Source: Sciurus carolinensis (taxonomy: Eukaryota; Chordata; Mammalia; Rodentia; Sciuridae). Taken from it: DNA of 64,000 nt. The position numbers were made by a program, and so were the translations under genes. Below the pieces are notes generated by a model. That model ran no database searches. It was not told where the DNA came from and saw nothing but the letters and a program-made list of their open reading frames with translations. The first letter of the stretch is position 1. The number at the start of each line of letters is the position of its first letter. The stretch covers positions 88,764,738 to 88,828,737 of the forward strand of contig NC_062214.1 of the NCBI RefSeq assembly GCF_902686445.1, in the 5' to 3' direction. Below, piece by piece: positions 21,601 through 33,151 of this stretch.

Positions 21601-23029
21601 TCTCAGATTAAAATTCTGGGGGAGGTGCCTGAGGGGTTGATTAGCCATTGATATGAAAAGTATAGCAAGAGTCCTGGGTAGTGAAATGGAGTCTACAGAA
21701 GGTTCTAGAATGTTTGGGTTTTGAGGAAGATATATCTCCTTTATGATGGCTTGTAAATCATATCCTGTTATTGCAGGAAAATTTCAGAGAGATGATGACT
21801 TTTATGGACTGGGACACCTAATCTGACATTGCCCTGGAGACTAGGACTGGAGTCAGGTGACCCTCTGGCTTCTGGTAAAAGAAAATAATAAAATTAAGTT
21901 CCCTCTTGACTCAGGAGCCCTTTGGAAATTTGTCACCTGTCAGGGATCTATTGACAACTCCTGGTTTCTTCTGATAGGTTTGATCTTGGCCCATAATCCT
22001 GAAATAGACAAAACTTCCAAGGAAGCTGATTTTCATTGGACTGAAAGTCAATCAGGCTGCTGCAGGAATATGAAAGTGACTTTGGGGAAGGGGTGGGTGG
22101 TTAATTTCCAATTCTGCAGGGCGGAGGCAGCATAGGCTGTGCATCCTGGAGTTGCCCTGAGAAGGTAGCCCTCTGTATCCCCTAAGCATGACCAGGAAGT
22201 TCAGCCGGGTCCCCTCTCAGGGCTGCTTTTTGTCCACTTCCCTGCCCTCTCCTGAGGCCCTTTGTTTTCCTGCATGTATTCACAGCTCTGGCTCATCTCT
22301 TTCTGGGGCCCTGGCCGAGGGAACCCCTACAACTTGTGTCCAACTTGTTCCCTGACCTCAGAGAGCTCATTTCTATAGAACTCTGTGCTTCTAAGTGTCC
22401 ATTTTATGCCACGGATGCTACAGTAACCATGAGATGTAGCTTTGTAGGCTGGGTTAAGAAAAACAAAACCCAAAAAACTAGCCAAGGCACAGTTCCAAAT
22501 TTTGACCTTGAGCTAGTTTCATGCTATTCCGGAAGCAACAGAGATGGCGGGCCTTAAACACACAAAACTGGGGGTCAGGGTAAGTCCTGCTTTGCTGTTG
22601 CTCCACACAGCCTTGTTTCTCTTCCACACCGTCTGATTTCTTTCAGCCTTCCATTGCACCGTCCCAAAGTGAAAGGCAGGAATCCTTCCCCGCAAAGCTT
22701 GGTGAGGATTCCAGGGCAGCGATGCAGCTGTCCTGGAGGGGGTACAGCCTGCAAACTTTCATTAATTCACGAAGTACTTTCCACGAGGGAGCCAGACAAG
22801 CAGCATTATTATGATCATCAATCACTCAACACTGAAGAAACTGAGGCAGCGAGGGGAGGAGGCTGCAGAGCTGGCTCAGCCAATGAGAAAAGGAGGAGGA
22901 GGAGGAGGTAGCAAGGACCCAGGCAGCTGGGCTTGGCTCCCTCTGCCAGGGGCTGGAGGTGAAGAGGTAGAGCCAGTGACAATGTCGCCAGGCTGCTGCA
23001 GCTGCATTTCAAACCAGACACCTCACCCC
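21601..23029. other. Unannotated unique DNA, MIR-like scrap at 22800-22880
   Basis: About 1.4 kb with no gene recognised. 22800-22880 (aacactgaagaaactgaggc) resembles a MIR core and is followed by a short (GGA)n tract near 22886-22907. Confidence 0.45.
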
Positions 23030-23660
23030 ACCATAGTCCTTTTCTCTTTGGGTTCCTAAATTGAATACATTTTGATTCAATTTGAATGTTCTGGATTAGT
23101 GGAAGGGAACGAGGTTTAAAAGAGGTCAGCTCCATTACTCAGCTTTATTAATGATGTTGTCGGCCGTTAAAATCTCAAAAAACTAGGAAACTAATAAATT
23201 TTACATATTGAAAAATCACAGATGGATCAGGCAAATGGATAAATTCTTAAAAGTATTTAATATCTGTTAAGAGGACAGAATGATAAATTCAATATTGAAA
23301 ACCAATATCAGATTCACAATTACAGGCCATTTATCATAACCAACTGCATGGACAGCATCTTATTGCGGGGAGCCCAGTGTGATTCATAAGCAGAGACCCG
23401 GAACAAGTCCATATGAAACAAGAAATAAATCTGCTTTACATATTGGAAACTTATTTCTACTTCCTATCTTTATTGCCAACAATAATGTTAGCTTTCAAGA
23501 ACAAATTGTTACACATTAAACCCATGCATAATGAGCCCAATTGAGTCAAAAAGTTCCCTAAAAAGAGCTTTAAATTATTCCAAATTGGGTTATTAGCTTT
23601 AACTCTAATTCCTCTGAGAGGACCCAGCAATCTTATAGTAAGTTTCTGCACTTAACCAGC
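23030..23660. other. Candidate conserved non-coding block
   Basis: Over 600 bp free of recognised repeats and rich in AT motifs: cattttgattcaatttgaat, tcagctttattaatgatgtt, attgccaacaataatgttag, tgcataatgagcccaattga. This homeodomain/SOX-site-rich texture is common in developmental enhancers. Function is inference. Confidence 0.35.
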
Positions 23661-24085
23661 CAGTCAGTTTCTCAGGTTAGACCCCAAAGTTCCATTTGTT
23701 CTTTCTTTTCCTTCCTTCCCACTTCCCTAAAGAATTAATAGCGTCAGGCTAAAGAACAAATGTGACAATATTTAGCAAATGTGTTAATTTAATGAATTGC
23801 AAGAACATAGACATTTTTGACTTTAGGATGAATTACGCTACTTTCTTTGGCTATCTGAGTGACGATGGGTAAATGGAATGATTTGAATTTGGATCCTTGA
23901 TGTTACCACCAGGGTACCAGTTCAGACATCTGAGGGTCAAGAGGCAGGGAGCTGATATGGCCAATGTGGCCGTCTCTCATCCCTCTGGCTGCCCAGGCTG
24001 ACCCAGTTAACATGACTGCAATCATGTCACAGGATGGAGTTTTTTGTTTTTGAATTTTATTTTTTCCTGATGTCAAAAATGAGTT
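23661..24085. other. Unannotated unique DNA
   Basis: Nothing recognised. AT-rich in the first half. Confidence 0.45.
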
Positions 24086-24089
24086 GCTC

Positions 24090-24490
24090 AAATGTAGAAA
24101 ATTTGGGACATGTAGGGGGAAAAATTATTTCTAACCCCTTTTTCAGACAGGCTACTCTCTGATATTTCTTTTTATTTTTGTTGCACATCTTTTTTCTTTA
24201 TGCAATTATGATTATATATACATAATTTTTTATCCTATGCAAATATAATTTTAATGATTATGTAATAAGCCATCATTTTTATAAGGAACACTTTCCTAAT
24301 ATTGGGCATTTTGTTTGTGTTATAAATAGCATTGCAATAATCATCTTTGTGCATATAACTTTGGATGACTTTCTGATTACTTCTTTAAGATTTGTTTCCA
24401 GCAATTTATTTTGGGTTAGAGTGTGGACCATTTGAAGTTTTAATATATATGAAGTCTTAAAAATTTTTCTGTAAACTCCTAATTCATGAA
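24090..24490 (-). repeat. LINE-like remnant, antisense
   Basis: gtttgtgttataaatagcat, tgcaataatcatctttgtgc and gacatgtagggggaaaaatt resemble antisense L1-type 3' text. Highly decayed and AT-rich; family uncertain. Confidence 0.45.
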
Positions 24491-24529
24491 TTCACTGATA
24501 GTCTGTACACGTTTCAGCCACAACCCAGA

Positions 24530-24770
24530 GGTTGAGATCACTGGCCTTGAAGTCAGACCCATCTGAATTTAAGTTCCAAGTCTGTTACACACTGGCTGAG
24601 GGACTTAAGCATTCAGAGCCTCCAATGGCTTTATCTGTAAAATGGGTATCATGATAGTTTCATCTTTGGTTGTCACGAAGATAAAATGCAAATTGCCTAG
24701 CAGTTGCCTGACCTGGTGCCTGCCTAGTAGAGTAAACACTGCACAAAGGCAGGTAATATTAGCCCTTACC
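24530..24770 (-). repeat. MIR SINE, antisense
   Basis: gacccatctgaatttaagtt, ttacacactggctgagggac, tggctttatctgtaaaatgg and cctgacctggtgcctgccta are MIR in reverse. Confidence 0.8.
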
Positions 24771-24869
24771 CATTTTTTTGTTACAGAGTATCATGATGTA
24801 TGTCCTTATGTATATAAAGACATCATAAATTTTAAAATCTTTAAACTTTAATAACAGTCTCCCTTGTCT

Positions 24870-25260
24870 CCAGATTAAAACCTTACCCTGTTATCATCCA
24901 GTATCCTTCACCGCCAGCGTGCCTGACACCTCAGGTCAGTGTGCCCATGGCACTTCCCTCTCCCCAGCCGGGGCTCTTCCCTTATTTTCACTCTTTGCCT
25001 AACTGCTCATCTAGTTTTTCTCCACCCAGGTGTCACCACTCGCCAAGCCTCTCTGATGCCTCCACGGGCAAAATGAGCCTGTTGGTCCTCCCTGCTCCTC
25101 CCGCACTCTGTGAACCTTCTGGCTCTGCGGTGTTATTCAGTCTTACATGCTAGAGTGAGCCAGCTGTGCTGCAGTTTTCCCTGCTAACTAGGGGGACTCT
25201 GAACATCAGGATTATGTCTTATTGATCTTTGTTTTCTTTAGCGCTACTACAGCACATGGC
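24870..25260 (+). mobile_element. L2 LINE fragment
   Basis: gtctccagattaaaacctta, cttccctctccccagccggg and ccacccaggtgtcaccactc follow L2 order. Decayed; no frame. Confidence 0.5.
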
Positions 25261-25289
25261 AGAAGAGGAGAGCTCTACACGAGTTTGTT

Positions 25290-25560
25290 CGATGTAACGT
25301 GGGTAGTCAGTGTGATCAAAGAAGTCCACAAATGGCATTTAAATTAGATTCAATTGAATTTCATCTGAATTGAAAGCTGATTGGACTTCAATTTTTTATT
25401 TATCATGGGATCCTAAATACAAATGCATTTTGTGCACTTGCGAAGTGCTTTCTAAGCCTTAAAACACTTAATGCCATTTGCAGAACATTTCCAGGCAAAT
25501 TATTGAGATTTTAGAATGTAAAAGGAATTTCAGAGGACCCTGAATAAACATTTACTAAAA
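25290..25560. other. Candidate conserved non-coding element
   Basis: aaattagattcaattgaatt, tcatctgaattgaaagctga and ttgtgcacttgcgaagtgct lie in repeat-free DNA. Imperfect internal symmetry (ttcaattgaa) and AT motifs suggest a regulatory element. Evidence is texture only. Confidence 0.3.
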
Positions 25561-25789
25561 TTTCTCATGGGAGACTACAGTACGTATCCATTCAGGAGGT
25601 GGAGACACTGACAAGGAAAGAGAGACCACTGAGGCTGCGCACCGTGGTGCACATCAGAGAGAGTGACCACTGTGCTACTGGGACCCTGAATTTCCTGCCT
25701 AATCTTAATATTATGGTTAAAGCTGAGATTCAAAGTGATCTTCATACTGACTCTGCATAGCACTTAAGTACCCCGATAAAATATCTGGC

Positions 25790-25925
25790 TTGTGTCTAAT
25801 TGATAAGCACCCTCTTTATCATCGTTTTAGTCTGTTCGGCTCAGTGCTGTCTCTCCAGCACCTATAACAGTGCTTGGCACATCACAGGTACTCAATCAAT
25901 GTTTGCCAAATGACCAAATGAATCA
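25790..25925 (+). mobile_element. L2 LINE 3' end
   Basis: agtgctgtctctccagcacc, taacagtgcttggcacatca and ggtactcaatcaatgtttgc form the classic L2 terminus. Confidence 0.8.
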
Positions 25926-25969
25926 GCAATCACATTTGGTATGACCCAATCTGCATCTACTTGGGGTTG

Positions 25970-26275
25970 TTTAGTTCAAGTTGACAAATCTTTATGGAGT
26001 GCTTTCTATGTTCCAGACACCTTGCCAAGGAGTTGAGAGTATGAAGATGAATAGCCCCTGGTCCCTGTCTTCATGATCTCCCAGTCCAGTGCAGGGAGCA
26101 GACACATACCCGACAAATGCAGTATGCTGTGGCTAGTGATAAGAGAGGCCTCTTTACAGGATGCCGGAAACTCAGAGGAAGTGTGTTTGGTGTGAGCTGG
26201 GGGCTCTAAGGAAGACTTCCCAGGGGAGAAATGCCTAGCTGAGTCTGACTGAGTGAATAAGAATTAAGTTGAAGA
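25970..26275 (+). repeat. Ancient unclassified interspersed repeat
   Basis: agtgctttctatgttccaga, ccctgtcttcatgatctccc and gaagacttcccaggggagaa follow a widespread old repeat (size-change phrase, then '...aaggcttcc...'). The same family recurs near 11.4, 27.3, 40.4, 46.2 and 60.5 kb. Confidence 0.5.
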
Positions 26276-26490
26276 GCTGGGCCTGGTGGTGCACGCCTGA
26301 AATTCCAACAACTCGGGAGGCTGAGGCAGGAGGATCTCAAGTTCAAAGCCAGCCTCAGCAACTTAGTGAGGCCCTAAGCAACTCAGCGAGACCCTGTCTC
26401 TAAATAAAATACAAAAAAGGACTGAGGATGTGGCTCAGTGGTTAAGTACCCCTGGGTTCAATCCCCAGTTCCTAATAATAATAATAATTA
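26276..26490 (+). mobile_element. B1+ID composite SINE with (TAA)n tail
   Basis: agctgggcctggtggtgcac, actcgggaggctgaggcagg, gactgaggatgtggctcagt, then ggttcaatccccag and a TAA-repeat tail. Well preserved dimeric B1 plus ID. Confidence 0.92.
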
Positions 26491-27520
26491 GACTAATGGA
26501 AGAGCATTACAAGCAAAGGAGACACTGCTAGCAGAGACAACAGTAGGTTGTGTGACGGTGGCAATGGTAACAACAGTACAATATGGCATTTATTCCATCA
26601 TCGCAAACATTCCCCAATGACCTGTTAGCTTCCAGGAATGTGGAGGTGCTGGAGATATGATGACAGACAAACAAGGTTCCTGTCCTCATGGAGCTCGTGT
26701 CTTAGGGCACCCAGGGTCCCACCTGTCAGCATTGCTGGAGCCAAAGGGTAGAGAGAGCAGGGAATGGTGCCAGAGGAAGCTGAAGAAGAGGAGGGCAGTC
26801 TGTTCTGTGCCCAGGAGTTGAGCTGGTACCACTTACTTTTCAAAGAATCTGAAGACCTTATAAAAAGCTCAGAATTTGCCAAATCAAGCTACCACTGGGC
26901 AGGAATCCTGGACCCCGTTTTGAGGAGAGTCTGCTTTCCTCAGAGTCTCTCGGTGTTGTGGGGAAATTGCTCACCAATTAGAGAGGCGGCTGCTCTTGGA
27001 AGTCCTCCTGCACCGACCCAGTGATCCGGCTATGATTCAGGCAGTGCTTAGAGAGCCCGGCACACAGTGACAACTTAAGTGTTTATTGCATGAAAACACG
27101 TTATTGGGTAACCATGGGGTGACGACTTTATCTGGAAAACAAAGCAGTTTCTAATCTCTTTGAGACTGAGAATGAGTGGCATTATGGGCTTCTTGGAAAA
27201 TTAGATGGTCCCTGCTCCAATATCCTGCTCAAGTCCAAGGATAAGGAGCCACAGGTGAAGCCTATGTACCTGTATTTCCAAGTCTATCTATAGATCCATC
27301 AATCCATCCACTATTAGACCTTAGCACTGTGCAAGACACTCAAGAGAGTCAAATAACTTTATGGAATGGGGGCAGGTAGGCCTATAAACACAGTGTACAG
27401 TGAGAGCTTCTAATAAGGTAAGTAAACAGGTAAGATGAAAGGGCAAAAGAAGGCTTACTGATGATCAGAGTTTAAAGGATGACTGGAGTTTACCAAGCTT
27501 GACAGAGGATAGGAAAGGTA
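26491..27520. other. Mostly unannotated DNA with old repeat scrap
   Basis: No gene seen. 26640-26760 (tcctgtcctcatggagctcg) and 27300-27510 (agtttaaaggatgactggag) resemble the unclassified old repeat. Confidence 0.45.
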
Positions 27521-27524
27521 TAGT

Positions 27525-27952
27525 TGTGGCTTGGATGTGAGGTGTCCCCCAGAAGCTCGTACATGAGACAATGCAAGAAAGTTCAGAGAAGAAATGATCG
27601 GGTTACGAGAGCCTTAAGTCAACCAATGAATTAATCCCCTATGGGATTAACTGAGTGGTAACATAAGGCAGGTGGAATGTGACTGGAGGAGGTGGGCATT
27701 GCGGGGGGTGGCTTTGGGGTATATATTTGTATCTGGCATGTGGAGATCTCGCTCTGCTTTCTAATCATCATGTGAACTGCTTCCTTCTGCCACACACTCC
27801 TGCCATGATGTTCTGCCTCACTTCGAGCCCAGAGGAATGGAACCTGCTGTCTATGGACTGAGACTTTTGAAACTGTGAGCCCCCCAAATAAATCAGAACA
27901 GCTGTTCTGATTGGGTCCTTTAGTCACAGCATTGAAAAAACTGACTAAAACA
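27525..27952 (+). mobile_element. ERVL-MaLR solo LTR
   Basis: About 428 bp from tgtggcttggatgtgaggtg to ctgactaaaaca, with TG...CA ends, a TATATA-containing stretch (ggggtatatatttgtatctg) and an AATAAA at about 27886. Order and sequence follow MST/MLT-type MaLR LTRs. No internal viral genes adjoin it, so it is a solo LTR; frames inside are not genes. Confidence 0.8.
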
Positions 27953-28900
27953 GGTGTTAAAGCCTCTGAGACCTGCAGTGGTAAAACCAGGGCTCCTGGA
28001 ATACTATGGGGAACTCAGAATGGGCAGGTTAACTATGGTGTGGCTCTCAGGCAGGATTGAATGACTGGCAGGTTATAGAGATGAGGAGAATACGGTGAAC
28101 TCCAGATACCCTAGGATCCGAGATCCTAGAGGGGAGAGGGCTTGTAGGTATAGATTTCCCAACTTTCTGCTGTAAAGAAAATGAAAACGGTATTTAGAAG
28201 TATGACTACCCTGACTTCAGTCAGAAGTCTGCCTCACACCTAATGTTTTTATTGTCATTGCTATTCTTTTGACAGCATTCATTTACATTTGCTCTGGACC
28301 CCAAATCAAAGCAAATCAAAATATGACAAAGGTGTCAGTGAGAAGAGTTATTTGACAGAGAATGCATTTGCTCTCTTTTGTGAGTAAGCAGTTTATATCC
28401 TGCTGTGCTGCAGCCTGCTGTGGCATAAGGACTATTTCCAATGATTTAACTTGCCTCTAACAAACCACATTTTATAATTACTTATTAGCCAAAGAGCATC
28501 ATTAATATATGACTGTAACTTTTCTAAAACCCACATATATGGCTATGTTAAATTCATTCATTGATTTCCTAGTCTCAGACCCTCCAAGGGCTTTCACAAA
28601 TCCCTGGGATGCCTCTAAAAGCTGCATTTTGCATCTGATTCTTATGTCTGCAAAAAAGATTCCAGAATTCATGTTTGCCTCCAGTTTGCAAAGCAGAAGT
28701 TCCTGCTCTTGGACAAATTAGTCTTGGACAAATTATATCACGTTGATAGCTCCCAGGTCATCTCATGCCTGTGGGAGGACTGAGGGCTAAAGAGTGAATT
28801 TCACAGTACTGTATTTGACCCCTTTTTATGATAAACATGAAGGAAAGAGATCAGAGGCTCAATCCAAGTTTGCCTGGATGCAAGGAAATTCAGTATCTAG
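27953..28900. other. Unique DNA including a candidate conserved element (28190-28570)
   Basis: 28190-28570 is repeat-free AT-rich DNA with atttataattacttattagc and agcatcattaatatatgact. No coding frame of note. Confidence 0.35.
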
Positions 28901-29689
28901 ATACATTCTTTCTGGGACTGCATAATAATCTGTCTTAATAGTGGAGCATCATAATAAATAATATGTAATAATGTCATGATGATAACCTATAATTTAAATC
29001 AACTCAGGAAAATGTGGAATGGAGAGATCTGCAACACGAGTTTCTGAGGCTGAGTCACAAACTCAATTCTCAATTCCAAGCAATTGGCACTTCTGACGTT
29101 TATGCACAAATAATCTCAACCAATCTCATTAAATATTCAATCCATATTCAAAGTTATTAAATATTGAACATGATTTAATAAATACAACCAAGTTAATCAA
29201 GACTTCGATTGGTGGTTGTGGGTTCATAAAAAGCTTGTGAAAAGAGTCATTCCACTTGGGCTTCATTCTGATCCTCTATCTCCCTTGCCCTGTTTTTAAA
29301 TGAGTGCAGAAAAGGGATAATATGTGTGTCTGGGGGCATTAGGGTTTTCGTGGTGCGTATGCAGATGTGTTGGGTTGTATCTCTCAGTAGTTTGTGCGCT
29401 CAGCAGGGTTGATATGTCTGGGGTTTGTGTGCCAGTGTGTGTTATCTGAGCAGGTGTGATGCTGATGAGCTACCTTAGATCCTGGTTGTTAAATGGTTTC
29501 TTCTCTGCACCTCATCAATGGCCAGGACCACAAGGACCACACAGTCTCATATAACTGAGGGTTGTTTCCAAAGGTTACTTTCGCCTACGATTGTGCGTGT
29601 GTAGTTAGCTCCTGAGAACGAATGTCTCTTTAGGTTGTGACCCTAGGCTCTTTGGTTGCCCCAGCCTAGTCCCAGCCCTGCAGTACAAG
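28901..29689. other. Unique DNA including an AT-rich block at 28920-29230
   Basis: 28920-29230 has dense AATAAT, TAAT and ATTAAA motifs without a repeat match. 29320-29470 is TG-rich but not a clean microsatellite. No gene. Confidence 0.4.
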
Positions 29690-29900
29690 ACACCATACTA
29701 CTGAGGAAAGAATGTAGAACAAGCATGAGTTCAAATTTAGGTTCTGTCATTTATCAGTTATGTGGCTTTGGGCTTCGGGTAATTTAACCTCTTGCACCTC
29801 AGCTTCCCCTCTCTAAAAAGGAGATGATAATGCCTGCTATATAGTACTGTTGTGAGGTTTAAATAATATCCTGTGTTTACCTTGTTAATAAAATGTAGAT
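29690..29900 (-). repeat. MIR SINE, antisense
   Basis: catgagttcaaatttaggtt, atttatcagttatgtggctt, ctcagcttcccctctctaaa and gttgtgaggtttaaataata are antisense MIR in order. Confidence 0.85.
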
Positions 29901-29906
29901 AGCTTA

Positions 29907-30122
29907 CTTTTTATTTATTTATTTTTGATACCAGGGATTGAACCCAGGGGTGCTTAATCACTGAGTCACATCCCCAGCCCTTTTTATATTTTTATTTTGA
30001 GACAGGGTCTCGATAAGTTGCTTAGGGCCTCGCTAAGTTGCGGAGGCTGGTTTTGAACTTGTTATCCTCCTGCCTCAGCCCCCTGAACCTTTGGGATTAC
30101 AGGTGGGCGCTACTGTGCCTGG
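29907..30122 (-). mobile_element. B1+ID composite SINE, antisense
   Basis: ATTT-rich tail, gataccagggattgaaccca, cttaatcactgagtcacatc, then gagacagggtctcgataagt and gggattacaggtgggcgcta. Confidence 0.92.
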
Positions 30123-30299
30123 TTTACTTTTTCTTTAAACAAGACAAGATCCTATACTAGGGTTTGTAATAGGACTACAGGTGAAGAGGACATGGTATCA
30201 GCTTCAAATATCTTAGCATCTAGTGGGAGATAGACATTCCCACCCAAGGACCCTAGTGTGTCACCTTCTGCTTGAAGAGTTTAAGAGATCCTACAAGTG

Positions 30300-30453
30300 G
30301 CTGGGTTGTGCCTCAGTGGTAGAGTGCTTGCTTGGCACGTGTGAGTACTGGGTTTGATTCTCAGCATTATATATAAACAAATAAATAAAATAAAGGCCTA
30401 TCAACAACTAAAAAATGTATATACTAAAAATATATATATTAAAAAAAAAAAGA
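30300..30453 (+). mobile_element. ID SINE, sense, with AT-rich tail
   Basis: ggctgggttgtgcctcagtg, gagtgcttgcttggcacgtg, gggtttgattctcagcatta, then ataaaataaaggcctatcaa and an A/T-rich tail. Same subtype as the element at 9751. Confidence 0.88.
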
Positions 30454-30875
30454 CCATAGAACTTCCCAAATCTTTCCTTCACTCAACAAATCACAGCCAT
30501 TCCTGGGAATCCTCTGTGGCTATTCCTCCCAGGAAGAAGAGGGAAAGGCGATGTGCCAGCAAGCAAAGGCGGGAGAGGGAAGGAAAACACCTGAGCCAGG
30601 GAAGGGGTGCAGCTATTGCTCTTCCTTCTGATTATTTATTCCTAAAACAGATGCCAGCCTCCCAGTGTCACCAGAGTTTGGGTCTCTGCATCCCCTGCCC
30701 CTGACCTGGCTGAAGCATGCAGAGGGTGGACATGGACTTGCTTGTGCTCACACAGCCGCTGAGTGATGGAGCCAAGGATTTGAACTTGGGCATCTACTTC
30801 TAGGCCTCCGTCCGTTACCTCTCTTTATTCCTCTTTTTACTGTCTTCCTGTCCCAGTTAGAGGGAAAGCTTTTTA
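30454..30875. other. Unannotated DNA with MIR scrap at 30735-30800
   Basis: gctcacacagccgctgagtg and gccaaggatttgaacttggg are a short sense MIR fragment. The 116-codon frame (30354-30704) starts inside a SINE tail and is not a gene. Confidence 0.5.
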
Positions 30876-30877
30876 TA

Positions 30878-31258
30878 TATATGGAGAAGGGTGGGGGGAA
30901 GGTTTATTTAGCTCACAGTTTGTATGTTTAAAGTCTGACATCAGACAATCCCATTTGTTTGGCCTCTGGTAAGGGCACATCATGGCAGGAGCAAGAGTAG
31001 GAATCACACACATCTCAAAGAGGAGCAGAGAGAAAAAAAGAGAGGCAAAGCTGGTCTCACTCCTTTTATAACAATCCTCTTGTACAAACTCAAGGGTTGG
31101 TGTGAGAACTAACTCTTGTCCCCAGTGACCTAAAGACCTCCTACCAGCCCCACCTCCTAAACTTTCCATCACCTCCAATGGTGCCATCTTAGGGGCCAAG
31201 ACTTATTAAAGTCTTGGACCCTTGGGGGCCACTCAAACTGCACCCAAACTACAAAGGG
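30878..31258 (-). repeat. MaLR-type LTR, antisense
   Basis: ggtttatttagctcacagtt, ggcctctggtaagggcacat, catggcaggagcaagagtag, agtgacctaaagacctccta and caatggtgccatcttagggg follow a MaLR-like LTR read backwards. The 108-codon minus-strand frame inside is not meaningful. Confidence 0.6.
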
Positions 31259-31261
31259 TAA

Positions 31262-31473
31262 TCTTTGTTGTTTTTGTTTTTTGGTTTTTTTTTTTTGGTA
31301 CTGGGGATTGAATCCAGGGGCACTTAACCATGGAGTCACATGCCTAACCCTTTTTTATGTTTTATTTAGAGACAGGGTCTTGCTGAGTTGCTTAGGACCT
31401 AGCTGAGTTGCTGGGGCTGGCTTTGAACTCTTAATCCTCCTGTCTCAGCCTCCTGAGCTGCTGGGATTTCAAA
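31262..31473 (-). mobile_element. B1+ID composite SINE, antisense
   Basis: T-rich tail, ggtactggggattgaatcca, then tttagagacagggtcttgct and ctcctgagctgctgggattt. It abuts the LTR. Confidence 0.92.
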
Positions 31474-32039
31474 GGGCAATCTTCTTTGATAGCAGGGTTT
31501 AGAGCTGAGAGAGGTGGGCTTTTTTCTTAGATTACGTCCTGAGGTGAAGAGTGTGATTTTAGGTGTTATAACTTCCAAAAAGAACTTGTTGCAGCTGGGT
31601 TGACATGGCTCTGGCAGTGGGATGTGCCTCCTTAAAGGACGCTCTCAGGGACTGGCAAATGAATGATGGATGGTGGGCTCCAACATGACCCGGGCTCACT
31701 ATCAGAGATGTTTGCTAAAAGTGTTTCTGGCTCTGTTGGGACATGTGTCCTTGGAGACCTGCCATCTGGGTGGGGAAGGTACAACTTTATAGATCTGTGT
31801 AGCTTTTTAGAGTATGGCAGAAAATCAGGCAATCCCCAGCAGTCCTCGGGCACACACTTGCTGCCTGACCACGTGTGAGTGTGTGAGACAGAGAAGGGGA
31901 GGAAGACCTGTCACCTCCCCGAGCCTGTCAAAAGGGAAGTTTGAGAATTATAAATAGATGGTTACCACACTGAGTAAGGGTACAAGAAATGGTGGGAGCA
32001 AAAGCTCATAACCCAAAAGGAACCTGCTGTGTATAATCT
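31474..32039. other. Unannotated unique DNA
   Basis: No gene or repeat recognised; small overlapping frames on both strands at 31632-31878 are unsupported. Confidence 0.45.
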
Positions 32040-32200
32040 TAATTGCTAGCAGTTCTAGTGCCTGGAGCTAGGCTTTGGTGCATTATTTCATTTAATCTTC
32101 ACGGGGTTCACAGTACTGTTATTACCATCTTACAGATAGGAAAATTGAGGCTAGCGAGATTAAGTGATTGCTCAGTGCCACAGTTAGTAAGTGGTGGCAC
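32040..32200 (+). repeat. MIR SINE
   Basis: tgcctggagctaggctttgg, ttatttcatttaatcttcac, accatcttacagataggaaa and ttgctcagtgccacagttag are sense MIR. Confidence 0.85.
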
Positions 32201-33013
32201 AGGCCTATCATCTCAGCATCTATGGTACGCATCAACTAGCACTGCAGAGCCAGAGAAACCTTTAGTGAAATCCAGTTCAGTCTTTTCATAGTGAAATAGG
32301 GAACTGAATGCCAGAAAGCAACTGAAGGTCAAGGCCAGACAACTGCACAACCCTAAGGGCCAGGGCTAGGGTAAGGCAGGGATGCTCCTAGGGTGTGGAA
32401 ATTAAGGAGGCACTTGTTCTTAGGACCTATGCTGCAATGGTACAGCCCTGAGAGAGAAGGCCTCCTTCAGTGCTGGGCGTCTGGTTTTGTGGTGTGAACC
32501 TAGACGCAGCATGGCTTTATTCATTTGATTAGCTATCCCGACTTGAGAAACTGATGGGACTATCTGCATGGAATTGTTTACAGCCAATACTCCAAAGTAG
32601 ATTTTTGCCACAGGTCTGGATGGCTGGTTACTTTCTGGTTGGGATCACAGAAGGGGAACAAACTGGCCTTAGTAGCTAGGGCTGAAACTAAGAGAACCCC
32701 GATCCTGCCATTCTAAAGCAGGTGGCAGAGTAAAGTCCATGGGGAAGGAGACCCTACAACTCTCTGAACCACTGGGCTGAAATGAAGAAGTGACAGGAGG
32801 ACTTCCTAGGGGAGGAGCTTGCCCCATCAGAGCCTCAGTGGTGGTTGATCAGGGCAATGACCAGGAGGGCTAGGTGCTGGGAAACCTGTCTGGAGACCTT
32901 TTCCCAAAGCTTCCAATTATATGCCTGTTTTATTTGCAAAATTCCTCCTGGGGTGGGGGCGGGGGTGGTGTTACAGTCACCAGTCTTAAGCCTCTGTACC
33001 ATCGTTTCAATTC
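32201..33013. other. Unannotated unique DNA with G-rich patch at 32951-32968
   Basis: No gene recognised. ggggtgggggcgggggtgg near 32950 may form a G-quadruplex. A 63-codon minus-strand frame at 32420-32611 has no identified relative. Confidence 0.45.
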
Positions 33014-33014
33014 A

Positions 33015-33053
<39 letters not shown>

Positions 33054-33151
33054 AGAAGAAGAAGAAGGAGGAGGAGGAGGAGGAGGAGGAGGAGAAGAAG
33101 AAGAAGAAGAAGAAGAAGAAGAAGAAGAAGAAGAAGAAGAAGAAAGGAAAA
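33014..33151 (+). repeat. 138-nt uninterrupted polypurine tract (GA)n(GAA)n(GGA)n(GAA)n
   Basis: Every base on the plus strand from 33014 to 33151 is A or G, arranged as successive blocks of GA, GAA, GGA and again GAA units. Poly-Glu/Arg, poly-Leu and poly-Ser frames across it are artefacts of the repeat. It lies about 1.1 kb upstream of the inferred transcription start. Confidence 0.97.

Noticed and set aside
27631..27927. 98-codon minus-strand frame as an endogenous retroviral gene
   Set aside because: It lies antisense within a MaLR LTR, which carries no protein-coding region.
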